Shown piece by piece: positions 1 through 10,800 of a DNA stretch of 64,000 nucleotides. The stretch lies in assembly GCF_004027225.2 (NCBI RefSeq), contig NC_044282.2, forward strand, positions 75,216,287 through 75,280,286, written 5' to 3'. A program made the position numbers and the translations under genes. This stretch comes from Strigops habroptila. Its lineage: Eukaryota; Chordata; Aves; Psittaciformes; Psittacidae. The number at the start of each line of letters is the position of its first letter. Positions within the stretch are counted from its first letter, which is position 1. A model generated the notes under the pieces. That model was not told where the DNA came from. It was given only the letters and a program-made list of their open reading frames with translations, and did no database searches.

Positions 1-1802
1 TCTGTCCCATGGCTCCTTGCTCCCTGTGTCATCAGTGAGCAGGGACATGAGCTCCTTGATGGTCCTCTCCACCAGCTGGAAAGCATCATCCTTGGAGCAG
101 CTGACTTGCTGATCCCGGGAGTGTTTAAGATGCTTGTCCTTGGCTGCGTGCAGCAGAGGGACACGCTGCTGGAGGAGCTGCAAGGTTTGAGCCAAGCTCT
201 TCTGTCGAGGACAGTCCCCCAGTTCCTCGAGGCGCTTTGCTGTCAGGCTGCTCAGCAGGAGCAGGGCCTCGGAGAAGGCCTGGAAAGCAGCCAGCACTGC
301 TGGCGTGTCCGCTGCGGCCTGCAGCACACTCAGGCACTCCAGAAGCCAGCTGGCAGCCTGCAGGATCCTCCTCACCCCGGCAGCATCTTCCATCTGAAGG
401 ATCTAACCAGGAAATGAACAGCAGAAAAACTGGTCAGAGAGGACAAGGCTCAAGAGTCCCTTGTGTGGCCAAGGAGGCACCACAGCCCCGGAAGGGAAGG
501 GAAGGGACCTGTTTTGCTCAGTGGATCTCCCCCAGAGAGGAAACCACCATTGACCAGCTAGAGCTTCCCCAAGCCCCAGCGCTGTCCTGGTGGAGGGCAG
601 CTCTTGTCGTAGAATCCCAGCCTGGTTTGGGTTGAAGGGAGCTTAAAGCTCATCCAGCTCCAACCCCCTGCCACGGGCAGGGACACCTTCCACTAGAGCA
701 GGTTGCTCCAAGCCCCTGTGTCCAACCTGGCCTTGAACACTGCCAGGGATGGGGCAGCCACAGCTTCTCTGGGAAAAGTCTGTGCCAGCGCCTCAGCACC
801 CTCCCAGGGAAGAGCTTCTGCCTCAGAGCTCATCTCAATCTCCCCTCTGGCAGGTTAAAGCCATTCCCCTTGGCCTGTCCCTACAGGCCCTTGTCCAAAG
901 CCCCTCTCCAGGTTTCCTGGAGCCCCTTTAGGCACTGGAGCTGCTCTAAGGTGTCCCCTTCAGGAGCCTTCTCTTCTCCAGGCTGCCCCAGCCCAGCTCT
1001 CTCAGCCTGGCTCCAGAGCAGAGCTGCTCCAGCCCTCGCAGCAGCTCCGGGGCCTCCTCTGGCCTCGCTCCAGCAGCTCCACGTCCCTCCTGTGCTGTGT
1101 TCCCCTCCATGTCCTGTCCTGACCCCCCTGCTCGCTCCAGCCCCATCCCCTCTCTGTTACCTTCGCTGTCTCCATTAGGACCCGCTGCGCGGCCGCTGCC
1201 AGCTCCTCCCTGGGGCCGGGGCTGTCGGGCTGCCCCCGGAGCCTGCGGGCTGCCACCAGCACCTTGCTCCCCGCCAGCACCAGGGACTGGGCCGCAGGAC
1301 ACATCTCCTCCTCCAGCACCTCGTCGCTGGACTCCTCAGCCAACCTGGAGCAGAATCCACTGGGCTCAGCTCTTTGCCATCCCGTGCGCACCTCGCCACG
1401 TCCCTCCCAGGCACACATCCCTGCTCCGTCCCATCTCCCCTTTCCCATTCCTGATTATATTCCCCCCATCACATTCCCCATCCCTCCCTCCTCACACTCC
1501 CACCTCTCCAGTGGGATGCAGGCAGGCTCCCTGCCCGTTTCTTTGCCATCCCTTCCTCCTCCTTCCCAGCCCCAAATCTACCCGGGAGGCACCCCCCAAA
1601 CCCACCTTCTTGCAACAGCAGCGAGTTCTTCTGTGGCTTGGGCCAATGTTTCTGCGTTCTCCTCTATATCGGGACAAATCCCATCTTCCCATTCCAGGGC
1701 GAGGATGAGGTGGCAGAGCTGCGCAGCCATGGGGCAGAGGATCCTTTCCATAGCTTTGTTTTCTGTTAGGAGCCCGAGGTCAGAGAAGTAAAACGGCTCC
1801 AT
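1..1802 (-). CDS. Vinculin/alpha-catenin-superfamily protein, N-terminal exons (partial)
   Basis: Three coding exons read leftward and leave the window. Exon 1606-1802 has its start codon at 1800-1802, 10 nt after an acceptor whose exon begins at 1812. Exon 1161-1344 and exon 1-393 (open to the edge) follow. Donors read GTGGGT and GTAACA, acceptors CTCCAG and CTTCAG, and the 197 + 184 nt lengths keep one frame, giving 258 residues so far. The translation is Leu/Ala/Glu-rich and helical. It aligns by eye with the vinculin D1 head: an opening MERILCPMAAQ helix matching vinculin's first helix, a central EEEMCPAAQSL segment, then GVRRILQAASWLLECLSVLQ matching vinculin's VRKIIRVCKGILEYL region. 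Vinculin-family heads bind talin or beta-catenin and link adhesions to actin; whether this protein does so is unknown. It fits vinculin better than alpha-catulin, but it is too divergent to be VCL itself. The gene is divergent from NAPB. Family membership is fairly secure; the gene name is not. Confidence 0.72.
609..1098 (-). mobile_element. CR1 LINE 3' fragment, subfamily A
   Basis: About 490 bp inserted in the intron between the second and third coding exons of the vinculin-like gene. On the plus strand it reads as the reverse complement of the CR1 3' end, starting at TAGAATCCCAGCCTGG and running 5'-ward into the end of the reverse-transcriptase region. Confidence 0.9.
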
Positions 1803-1979
1803 TTTGTCCTGCCTGGAAAAGGGAAACAAACCCTGGGATTATTTGGGATGACTTTGCATTTGGATGGCAGCTCCTGGCACTGGAAATGCTACTGGGTTGT
1901 TTCCTCCAGCCCTTTGAGTGGGCTTTCCCCGCAGTGTGCACCCCCAGCTCTGCAGCCCTGTGTGCTCTGGCTTTGCTCA

Positions 1980-2560
1980 TGGCACATCCACGGCTCCGGG
2001 ACCCGGGACACCCCATTCCCACCCCGCGGTTCCATACGGACACCCTTCGGCGAGCCCAGCCGCAGCACAACCGGCGCTTCCTCACCCGGGCGCGGCCAGT
2101 CCTGCGGATGGGCGCTGCGGGCCGGCGCGGGGGGTTGCTCCTGCAGCGAGACCCGGGTGGTGCCGGCGCCATCCCCCCGGCACCGGCTGCCCGCGGGGCT
2201 CCGCGGTGCGCGCAGCTCCAGCCGGGCTGTGCCCGGGGCGGGCGGCGGATCCGTCACACCTCGGGTACCGCAGCGCCATCCCCGCGCTCCCTCCCGCTCC
2301 GCACCGCGCTATGGAGCCGCCATCCCCGCGCTCCCTCCCGCTCCGCGGGTGCCCCCCGGGGGTGCGGGTGTGAGGCGGCGGGGCAGGCCTCGCGTCTCCA
2401 TGGAGACAGCGGCGGTCGCGGGGCGATGGCGCCATCGCGCGGCGCGGGGCACGCCGGGAGCTGTAGTCCTCATCGGCCCCGGGTGCGCTGCGCCCGCGGC
2501 TCTGGCCCCGCGGAGCCTCCCGCCGCCGCCGCCGCCGCCGCCGTGCCCCGGGATCATGGG
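1980..2560 (-). promoter_or_regulatory. CpG island and putative non-coding first exon of the vinculin-like gene
   Basis: This stretch is very GC- and CpG-rich and lies just upstream of the first coding exon of the leftward vinculin-like gene. On the minus strand a good donor (GTGAGG, exon edge at 2086) could end a non-coding first exon joining the acceptor at 1813-1814. A (CCG)8 run lies at about 2519-2543. No TATA box is visible. Assignment as the promoter is inferred from position and composition. Confidence 0.5.
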
Positions 2561-3841
2561 GCCGGGGGACACGCACACACACGCCGCTGTTGCCGCAGCC
2601 CTGCGGCAGGCAGTGGTTTGTGAGCACCGGGGGCACTCAGAGGCGCCCCTCCTCAGGCCGTGAGTGTCCCTCGTCTGGCTGCGTCACCTTCAGCTGAGGA
2701 GGGAGCCTGGGGCAGCTCTGTGGGGTCAGAAAGGATGGATTTGGGGGCAGAAAGGATGGATTTTGGGGTAAAAACGGATTTTGGCCTTTGCCTCCCCACC
2801 TGCAAGTTCAGTTCTCCTCCCGTGTGCAGTTCCTGAGCTGAGCTGCTTTGCCACGCAAGGAGGGACCCATCCTGTGCCCACAGCATTGGGGGTAGGACAC
2901 AAAGGCAAATGGCATAGAAAGCAGGCACGTTTTCCACCCTTCTCCTGACCTTTTCTGTATCCTTTCACTTCATGCAGCATATCCACCAGATACAACGACC
3001 CTTCTCCCCAGAGCCTAAACTTCAGCTCTGCCTCCTGAGTTACAGATGGAGTAATCTTGTGGGAACTTGGAAAGTAATGTAGATAAAGGCAGAATAAGTA
3101 AACGTGTAAGTGCTTTCACTGTGCAAGGATTGATCCAAAGATCTGACCATTACCAGTCATGGAACCCCAAAGCGGTTTGGGTTAAAGAGACCTTAAAGCT
3201 CATCCAGTTCCAGCCCCCTGCCACGGGCAGGGACACCTTCCACTAGAGCAGGGTGCTCCAAGCCCCTGTGTCCAACCTGGCCTTGAACACTGCCAGGGAT
3301 GGGGCAGCCACAGCTTCTCTGGGAAAAGTCTGCGCCAGCACCTCAGCACCCTCACAAAGTCTGTGGCTCTCAGGTGTCTGCGTGAGGCAGTGCTGGAGCT
3401 GGGCCCTGCTCTGATGTCCTGTTTGAAGCACTCCCAGCCCGGCGGTGGCTTGTTTCCTCCATTTTCAGGAAGGTCAGGACTGAATCTGCCTTTAGAGGTG
3501 ACTTGAGCGATGCGAAGGGTTACGGCTGCCTCGGGGGCAGCGCAGCTGCAGAGGTTTCACCCTCCTGCACACCGTGAGGGTGCTGAAGCAGATGGACTCC
3601 AGCTGTATGTGCAGATGTGCGGGTCTGGGCTGCTTCTAGAAGAGTTTCTAGAAGCTCCCAGAGAGTTACAGAAGCTCCAGAGCGTGTCCAGCCCTTCACA
3701 GCACCTCACAGAGTGCACCCAACGTGGGCAATGCCACTGCTGCTGCTCCCAAGGTGCCGGAGAGCTGGAGGAGAGCCCTGCCCGGTGAGTCTGCCTGCTC
3801 CCCGCTGCCGTGGGGCTGCGTGCGGGCTGGGGGCCGGGGGG
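2561..3841. other. Divergent intergenic spacer
   Basis: Apart from one CR1 fragment and a short duplication of a GGATGGATTTTGGGG-like motif near 2739-2785, I see nothing assignable between the vinculin-like CpG island and the NAPB upstream repeat. No reading frame here resembles a protein. Confidence 0.5.
3159..3356 (-). mobile_element. CR1 LINE 3' fragment, subfamily A
   Basis: A 198-bp diverged 3' end in the spacer between the vinculin-like gene and NAPB. It starts at a degraded GGAACCCCAAAGCGG tail and stops within the GAGGGTGCTGAGGCG block. Confidence 0.85.
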
Positions 3842-4560
3842 TGTGATTCATGCAACGTGCGATGTGTCATGTATTGTGCAATGAGCAACGCGCAACGTGC
3901 ACTGTGCACATGCCATGGGCAGTGTGCAACGTGTGTCATGCTTGTGCATCATGCAACATGTATTACGCAGTGTTACTGCAACATGCAATGTGCAGTGTGC
4001 AGCATGCATCATGTATTGTGTAACGTGCGACGTGCGTGGTCCAACATGTGTGGTGTACAGTGTGCATCGTGCACATGCAATGTGTATTGTGTGACGTGCA
4101 ACATGTTTTGTGCAACGTGCAACATGCATCGTGCACATGCAGTGTGTGATGTGCAATGTGCCTTGTGCAGTGTGTATCATGCCTTGCGCAGTGTATGTCA
4201 TGCAACATGTACTGTGCAACATGCAGTGTGTACCATGCAGTGTGCAACATGCAACGTGCAGTGCGCATCGTGCATGTGCATCATGCATTGTGCAGTATCA
4301 TGCAGCGTGCAACATGCATGGTGCAGTGTGCATGGCACAACATGTGTCATGTAATGTGCAACATGGAATGCACAGTGTGCATCGTGCACATGTATCATGC
4401 AATGTGCAACATGCGTGCTGCAGCGTGCCTCGTGCAGTGCGCGTGGCACAACACGCAACATGTAATGTGCAACGTGCAACACGGAACGTGCAGTGTGCAT
4501 CCCGCACATGTGTCACGCGTTGTGCAGCGCGTAACGCACATCGTACTGTGTACCGGGCAC
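3842..4560. repeat. Degenerate 9-bp-period tandem repeat (GTGCAACAT-like)
   Basis: About 720 bp of variants of the 9-mer GTGCAACAT/GTGCAATGT, rich in GTGC, CATG and GCAC steps and therefore largely alternating purine-pyrimidine. A longer period of roughly 110-130 bp is visible, since GTGCATCGTGCACATG blocks recur. Because the period is a multiple of three, long Cys/His/Met-rich reading frames stay open on both strands; I regard these as by-products of the repeat. The array ends about 190 bp upstream of the NAPB start codon. Confidence 0.9.
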
Positions 4561-4860
4561 TGCACGGTGTGCGCCGTGCGCCGCGCCACCCGCACCCTCC
4601 CCGCTCCGTGCGTGACACACCCGCACCCCCGCGCGCGCCGCCGCCTGCCCGTGCCCGCGCCCGCGGTGCGGCGCCGCGCCGGCGGAGGGAGGAGGAGGAG
4701 GAGGAAGAGGAGGAGGAAGGCGGCGGCAGGCGCAGGCCGGAGCCCGGCGCGATGGACAGCACGGGCAAGGAGCGGGAGGCCGTGCAGCTCATGGCCGAGG
4801 CCGAGAAGCGGGTGAAGGGCTCCCACTCCTTCCTGCGGGGGCTCTTCGGGTGAGCGGGGA
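4540..4860 (+). promoter_or_regulatory. NAPB: NAPB CpG island, promoter and 5' UTR
   Basis: CpG-dense sequence directly around NAPB coding exon 1, including a GGA-repeat purine tract at about 4683-4720 that would lie in the 5' UTR. There is no TATA box, as is usual for a broadly or neuronally expressed CpG-island gene. The exact start site cannot be read from the sequence. Confidence 0.6.
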
Positions 4861-7800
4861 CGGCGGGGCTGCAACGGGGGGGGGGGGGTGTTGCATAATG
4901 GGGGGTGCAGGGTGTGCAAAGGGAGGGCTTGCACAGGCGGGGTGCTTATGTGGGTGCTGTGCCCGCCCCCCAGCGTGGCGGAGGATCTGTGTGCGGATGC
5001 AGGGGGGGGGGACACACAGAACCCCCCATCACCGTGTGTGTGTGTGTCCCCTGGTGCTGCCCCTCCCGCAGCGCCCCATGGACACACTGGTGTGATGAGC
5101 CCACCCGGCCTCTGCAGCCTGGGCTGTGCGGCTGTGTGTGTGCCCCCCCCCCCCCCCCCCGTGATGGACCCGCCGTGGGGGGGGGTGTCCCCGCGTCTGG
5201 CTCCATGGCGGCTGCGCTCATCCCGGCTTTATCCCGGCTTTATCCTCCCGGTGCCGCGGCGGCACCGGCCATGGGGTGGCCTCTCCTCCCTGATCCGGGG
5301 GTCCCCGCGGGCAGCAGCACCCCCAGGCGCTGCTCGGAGCCCCCCCATCCTCCTTGAGGCCTTCTGCAGCTCCAAGGCGGGGATTGATCCAGGCTTGGGG
5401 GGTTAGGGATGATTTCTAGCCCATGGGATCCATGTTTTCCAGCAGCACCGAGCTCACAGTGGGGGACACAGAGACCCCCGCAGGGATGGGGCTGCTGGGT
5501 GTGTGTGTGTGTGTGTGTGTGTGAGACCCCCAAAATATCAAATCTTCGTTTTCCCTGGAATTTCCTGTTCCAAAGCAGATATTCCTGGTGCTGCAGGAGC
5601 TGTTCCTCAGGGGGTTGGGAAAAACCAGCAGTTCTGGCCACCCCAATCCTGCTTTTTTTGGTGTTAAGGAAAGAGCATCTCCGGAGCGATGCTCCCCCGG
5701 AGGCCGTGATGAATCCAAACAAGAGCCTGGAAAAATCCAGTGCCTGCAGCTCGGCAAACAGAAGTTACAGGAATAAATTCCTTGCTGGCCTCTGGCAGAT
5801 TAATCGGGCAGAGGCTGCTCCGGGGCATAATCCAGGCGGGAAATTGCCTCAAACCCCTCGGAGTGAGCCGGCAAGAGATTGCGAGAGGCAAATTCCTCAT
5901 TTTCTTGGGCTAAAAATAGGTAAAAGAGCTTTGAAATGGTGGGAAAAGGTGGTGGGTGACTTTGCTCCCGGCCTCTTCCCATGGGAATGGGGGTGTCCAG
6001 GCCCCTGGGTGCCGGCCAGCAGGATCATGGGCACTGGGTGATTTCCTGGAGAGCTCCATTCGCTGCACCAAGGCTTGGCTTTGGGTCTGGAGGGCTGCAG
6101 CCGCCGGCGCTGGGTGCCTCTCGCCGTGTAGCATCACCTCAGGCCGCCTCCTCTGGCGCTGCCTCATGCACAAGGCACTGTCAAGGGCGAGGAGCGGGCC
6201 AAGAACCTGCCTGTGCTTGGAAATGAAGCTGGTGCTGTGCCAGGGCTGTGCCAGGGCTGTGCCAGGAGTGATGGGGGGAGATGTCAGTGATAAACGTTGT
6301 CACCTCCTGCTGGTGGCCTCTGCGGGGTCCTTGTGAGCTGTGCTGCAGTGCTGGGCTCACAGGGGTCAGCGTGGAACCACAGACCCTTTGGGTTGGAGAA
6401 GAGCTTTAATCATAGAATCCCAGCCTGGTTTGGGTTGGAGAGACCTTAAAGCTGATCCAGCTCCAACCCCCTGCCGCGGGCAGGGACACCTTCCACTAGA
6501 GCAGGTTGCTCCAAGCCCCTGTGTCCAACCTGGCCTTGAACACTGCCAGGGATGGGGCAGCCACAGCTTCTCTGGGAAAAGTCTGTGCCAGCGCCTCAGC
6601 ACCCTCACAGGGAAGAGCTTCTGCCTCAGAGCTCATCTCAATCTCCCCTCTGGCAGGTTAAAGCCATTCCCCTTGGCCTGTCCCTACAGGCCCTTGTCCA
6701 AAGCCCCTCTCCAGGTTTCCTGGAGCTGTCTCAGCTCTCAGCCCTGCTCTGGGGCTGGTGTTCAGTTCCCTCAGGACATCAGGGTCCCTTTTGCTGCCTT
6801 TCAGAGGCAACACGCGGGTGGAGGAGGCCTGTGAGATGTACACCAGGGCTGCCAACATGTTCAAGATCGCCAAGAACTGGAGCGGTGAGCGCGGCCCCTG
6901 GCTCGGGGGGGGCTATGGGGGGGTTGGTGGCACCGGGTGACCCGCCAGCGCCTGAGCATCCTCCTGTGAATCACTGCGGTGGAGCTGTGCATCCCGGCCC
7001 GTTTCCATGGGGACGCGGCTCCTCCGCTGTGCCCGGCTCTCCGATGAGTTAATGCGGGGAGTGTGGGTGCAGGGGGTGACCTGGTTGTTCCTCCTGTTCA
7101 GACAGGGTGATGTTTATGGCTTTAGAATGAAATCTAGTGCCCCTTGCACTGGATCCCACCAAAGAGGTGATGCCCTGGGATTGCTCCTCTAGGAAAGACC
7201 TTTTTGGGGTGGGACATCAGGCCTGATGGGTTCGAGATCCAAGGGATCTCTTTGCTGATCCAGTAGATGATGCTCATTGCAAGGATGAGCGTGTGGGATG
7301 CCCCCTGGGGACAGGCACAACGAGTGGTGCCTGGACACGGTTTGGGGTTGCTGCATCTCTGCACCTCTCTGGGTGGTGGGGAGCGATGCTGCTTGGCCAT
7401 TCCATGGCGATCCTGCGTGCTCCTGGTCCATGTGTCCGTGTGTGCTCCTCCCAGCGGCAGGGAACGCGTTCTGCCAGGCGGCCAAGCTGCACATGCAGCT
7501 GCAGAGCAAGCACGACTCGGCCACCAGCTTCGTGGACGCCGGGAACGCCTACAAGAAGGCAGATCCACAAGGTAAGGAGAGGGAAGCCGGGATGTTCCCT
7601 TGGGAAGCTGCTCATGGAGGAGTGGTGGCACGTGGGGGCTTTTGGTTATCACCAGCACCACCGGGGCTGCAGATCCTTGCTCAGGGCTACTCAACAGCCA
7701 TAAATACCTCCTGTCTTCTCTGGAATAGGGTCCCAGGTGGTGGAAGCTTGTGGGCATCATCATGGTGGGCTGGTTCATGTAGGGGTGTCACCTCCCCGTG

Positions 7801-10800
7801 GTGATCTGTGGTGCTTTGGCTGTGCCAAAGCCTCTGCTGAGCTCTGGTTGTGAAGCACTTCACATGGTTGTGAAGTGCTGCCCCTCGGTTCCTTCCTTCC
7901 TGGATTAACTTGACTTTGGAGAAATCCCGGCTTCTTAAGGAATCCTTCAGGCAGGTCTTGGGGCTGGGCCACAGTGGGATCCCCAGCCCTGTTCCTGGGG
8001 CTTTCCCTGGGGCAGAGGAGAGGTGGGAGGAAAATGGGCCAAGCTTTGATGGGATGAGGAGGAAGGACCTGGATTCTTTGGATCTGGTCATGATGGGATG
8101 GAGGAGATGAGGGTAGAGGACCTGGATTCTTTGGATCTGGTCGTGATGGGATGGAGGAGATGAGGGTAGAGGACCTGGATTCTTTGGATCTGGTCATGAT
8201 GGGATGGAGGAGATGAGGGTAGAGGACCTGGATTCTTTGGATCTGGTCATGATGGGATGAGGAGGAAGGATCTGGGTTGTTGGGATCTGGTTGTGAAGAG
8301 CAGGGCTGTGGTTCCCAGGAGCACCTCCCATTCCCTTCCCCAGCTGAGTGTGTGCAAACAGAGCAGCCAACCTCCCCTATTGCCCACGCTTCCTGTCCCG
8401 GGGGGCCGGAGAAGCTCACCCAGGCTGATAATCCCAGTGTGTAGTTGTAAAACACCCCAATTCCCTTGGGAATGGCAGGGGAATGGCAGCCCCTGCGTGT
8501 TAGGAGATGGAGATTTGCTTTTTGCTCTGTTTGAGGGTGCAGCTGGACAGAGCCAGGGCAGAAGCTGTTTGTGTTTTGCTCATCCTCACTTTTGACTGTT
8601 CCCTTTCGGCCAGGGTGAAGGAGGAGGCAGTCGGTGGGATGGATGGGATGTTGTGCAGGGTGAAGCAGGATTAGATCTACACATCCAGAAGTGTGGGGGG
8701 ATGTTACATCTGCGGGTCTTAGGGGTTGAAATGTGTCCTTCCAGAGACACATAAAAGCGAGGAGATGCCTGTCTGAGGAGCTGGTGTGTGGTTTGGTGTC
8801 CCGGGATCAGGTTTTGGGGGGAGGGCTGAAGCTCTGACGTGCCGCCTGACTCTCCTCTTTCTCCTGACCACTCATGCTGCAGAGGCCATCAACTGCTTAA
8901 ATGCAGCTATTGATATCTACACCGACATGGTAAGAAGCTGCGCGGGCAGCTCCGATGGGTTGGAGATGCAGGTCGGGAAGCGCCGCGCGGTGGAGTGGGG
9001 GCCCCACCTCACGTGCACCCTCTGCTTCCCCAGGGGCGCTTCACCATCGCGGCCAAGCACCACATCACCATCGCTGAGATCTACGAGGCTGAGCTGGTGG
9101 ATATTGAGAAGGTGAGAGGGAAACACCACGGGGGGAACCTCACCTGGAGCGGTGGATCATGGCTGGGAAGTGCTTTGGGAAAGCTGGGGGCAGATTCCAT
9201 AGGATCCCAGCCTGGTTTGTGTTGGAAGGGACCTTAAAGCTCATCCAGTTCCAACCCCTGCCACGGGCAGGGACACCTTCCACTAGAGCAGGGTGCTCCA
9301 AGCCCATGTGTCCAACCTGGCCTTGAACACTGCCAGGGATGGGGCAGCCACAGCTTCTCTGGGAAAAGTCTGTGCCAGCGCCTCAGCACCCTCACAGGGA
9401 AGAGCTTCTGCCTCAGAGCTCATCTCAATCTCCCCTCTGGCAGGTTAAAACCATTCCCCTTGTCCTGTCCCTCCAGGCCCTTGGCCAAAGCCCCTCTCCA
9501 GGTTTCCTGTAGGTTCACAGCTATTTCCTGATGCCCCCCAAGGAAGCTGCTGTTGGTTCCCATAACTGAGAAGGGCCCCTGAGCAGGGATCCTGCAGCCT
9601 CTCAGCTGGCAGCACATCTTCTGCTTGAAGATTACACAACAAAAATTCATAGTTTCTGGATACTATTTTCTAGACAATCGTTTTCTTCCTGAGCTCCACT
9701 TCACTGGATCCCCCCTCTCTGTTAATGCCCCTCCACGTGCAGCCCACTTAAGCCCTGCTCTGTTGACTGATATAATCTATTGTGGCAAACCTGCTTCAGA
9801 AGTGACACTGAGGTGTTTCTGTCCCCAGGCGATTGCACACTACGAGCAGGCTGCTGACTACTACAAAGGAGAGGAATCCAACAGGCAAGTGGCCTTCACA
9901 GAGTGGGAGGCTGGGAGAGGGGGGTTTGTCCCACTCCCTGCACACTTCCAAACCCCCCGCTGGTGGGATGCCCATGTCCTGCCTTGATCCCCGTTTTCAT
10001 TTTGGCTGTTACAAAGAAAACTCCCCTGATGTGCAGCTTTTGGGTCACACTTTACACATCAACTACTCCAGGCAGTGCCTGGGGGTCTCGGGGTATGGGT
10101 TGGTTTTACCCCAAGCCACGGTTCCTCACTTGAGGCTGTTGATTGCAGCTCGGCCAACAAGTGTCTGCTGAAGGTGGCTGCCTACGCCGCGCAGCTGGAG
10201 CAGTACCAGAAGGCCATCGAGATCTATGAGCAGGTGAGGACGTGCTGCATCCGTGGGGAGAACTGTCACTGCAGAGCAGAATGGGTCAGGGTGCTGGTCT
10301 CACAATATTCCATGGCCCAGGAGCTCCTGATGTCACTTATTTCAGGGCTCATGATGCCTTCACAAGACGTGGTTGCTCCTTTGCTTCCAGGAGTTGCTGT
10401 ATCCTGGGATCCCTGCGTGGGACCCTGAGCAGGGGCTCTGACTCCACTTGGGATTAGCTATAAATCTCTCTGGCTTCCCAGCAGCTCCTGTACAGACACT
10501 GGTGCTTCCCCCCATCTGTGTTCACAGACAGTGTAATTTTAACCATCCCTCCTGCTCTTAACCGAGTTCTTCACGACCTGGTTTCCTTTCCCACCTCTCC
10601 CTGTGCCCAGGTTGGGACCAACACGATGGACAACCCTTTGCTCAAGTACAGCGCCAAGGAGTATTTCTTCAAAGCTGCCCTGTGCCACTTCATCGTGGAC
10701 GAGCTCAACGCGAAGGTCAGTGGGCTCGAGGCATTATCCCAACCTTCCTGCATCCCGATCCAGCAGCCTTGGCTGGCGGAGGCGCATCCCTGTGCGTGCA

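Noticed and set aside
2082-2663. Pro/Arg/Ala-rich frames of up to 270 codons in the left CpG island
   Set aside because: Same reason: compositional frames over an island, overlapping on both strands, with no family resemblance.
3617-4509. Cys/His/Met-rich frames on both strands resembling metallothionein-like or Cys-rich proteins
   Set aside because: The Cys spacing follows the 9-bp repeat period, and similar frames are open on both strands at once, as expected from a repeat and not from a gene.
7221-7250. GGTTCGAGATCC as a tRNA B box
   Set aside because: It has an inserted base relative to the B-box consensus, and no A box or cloverleaf can be formed around it.
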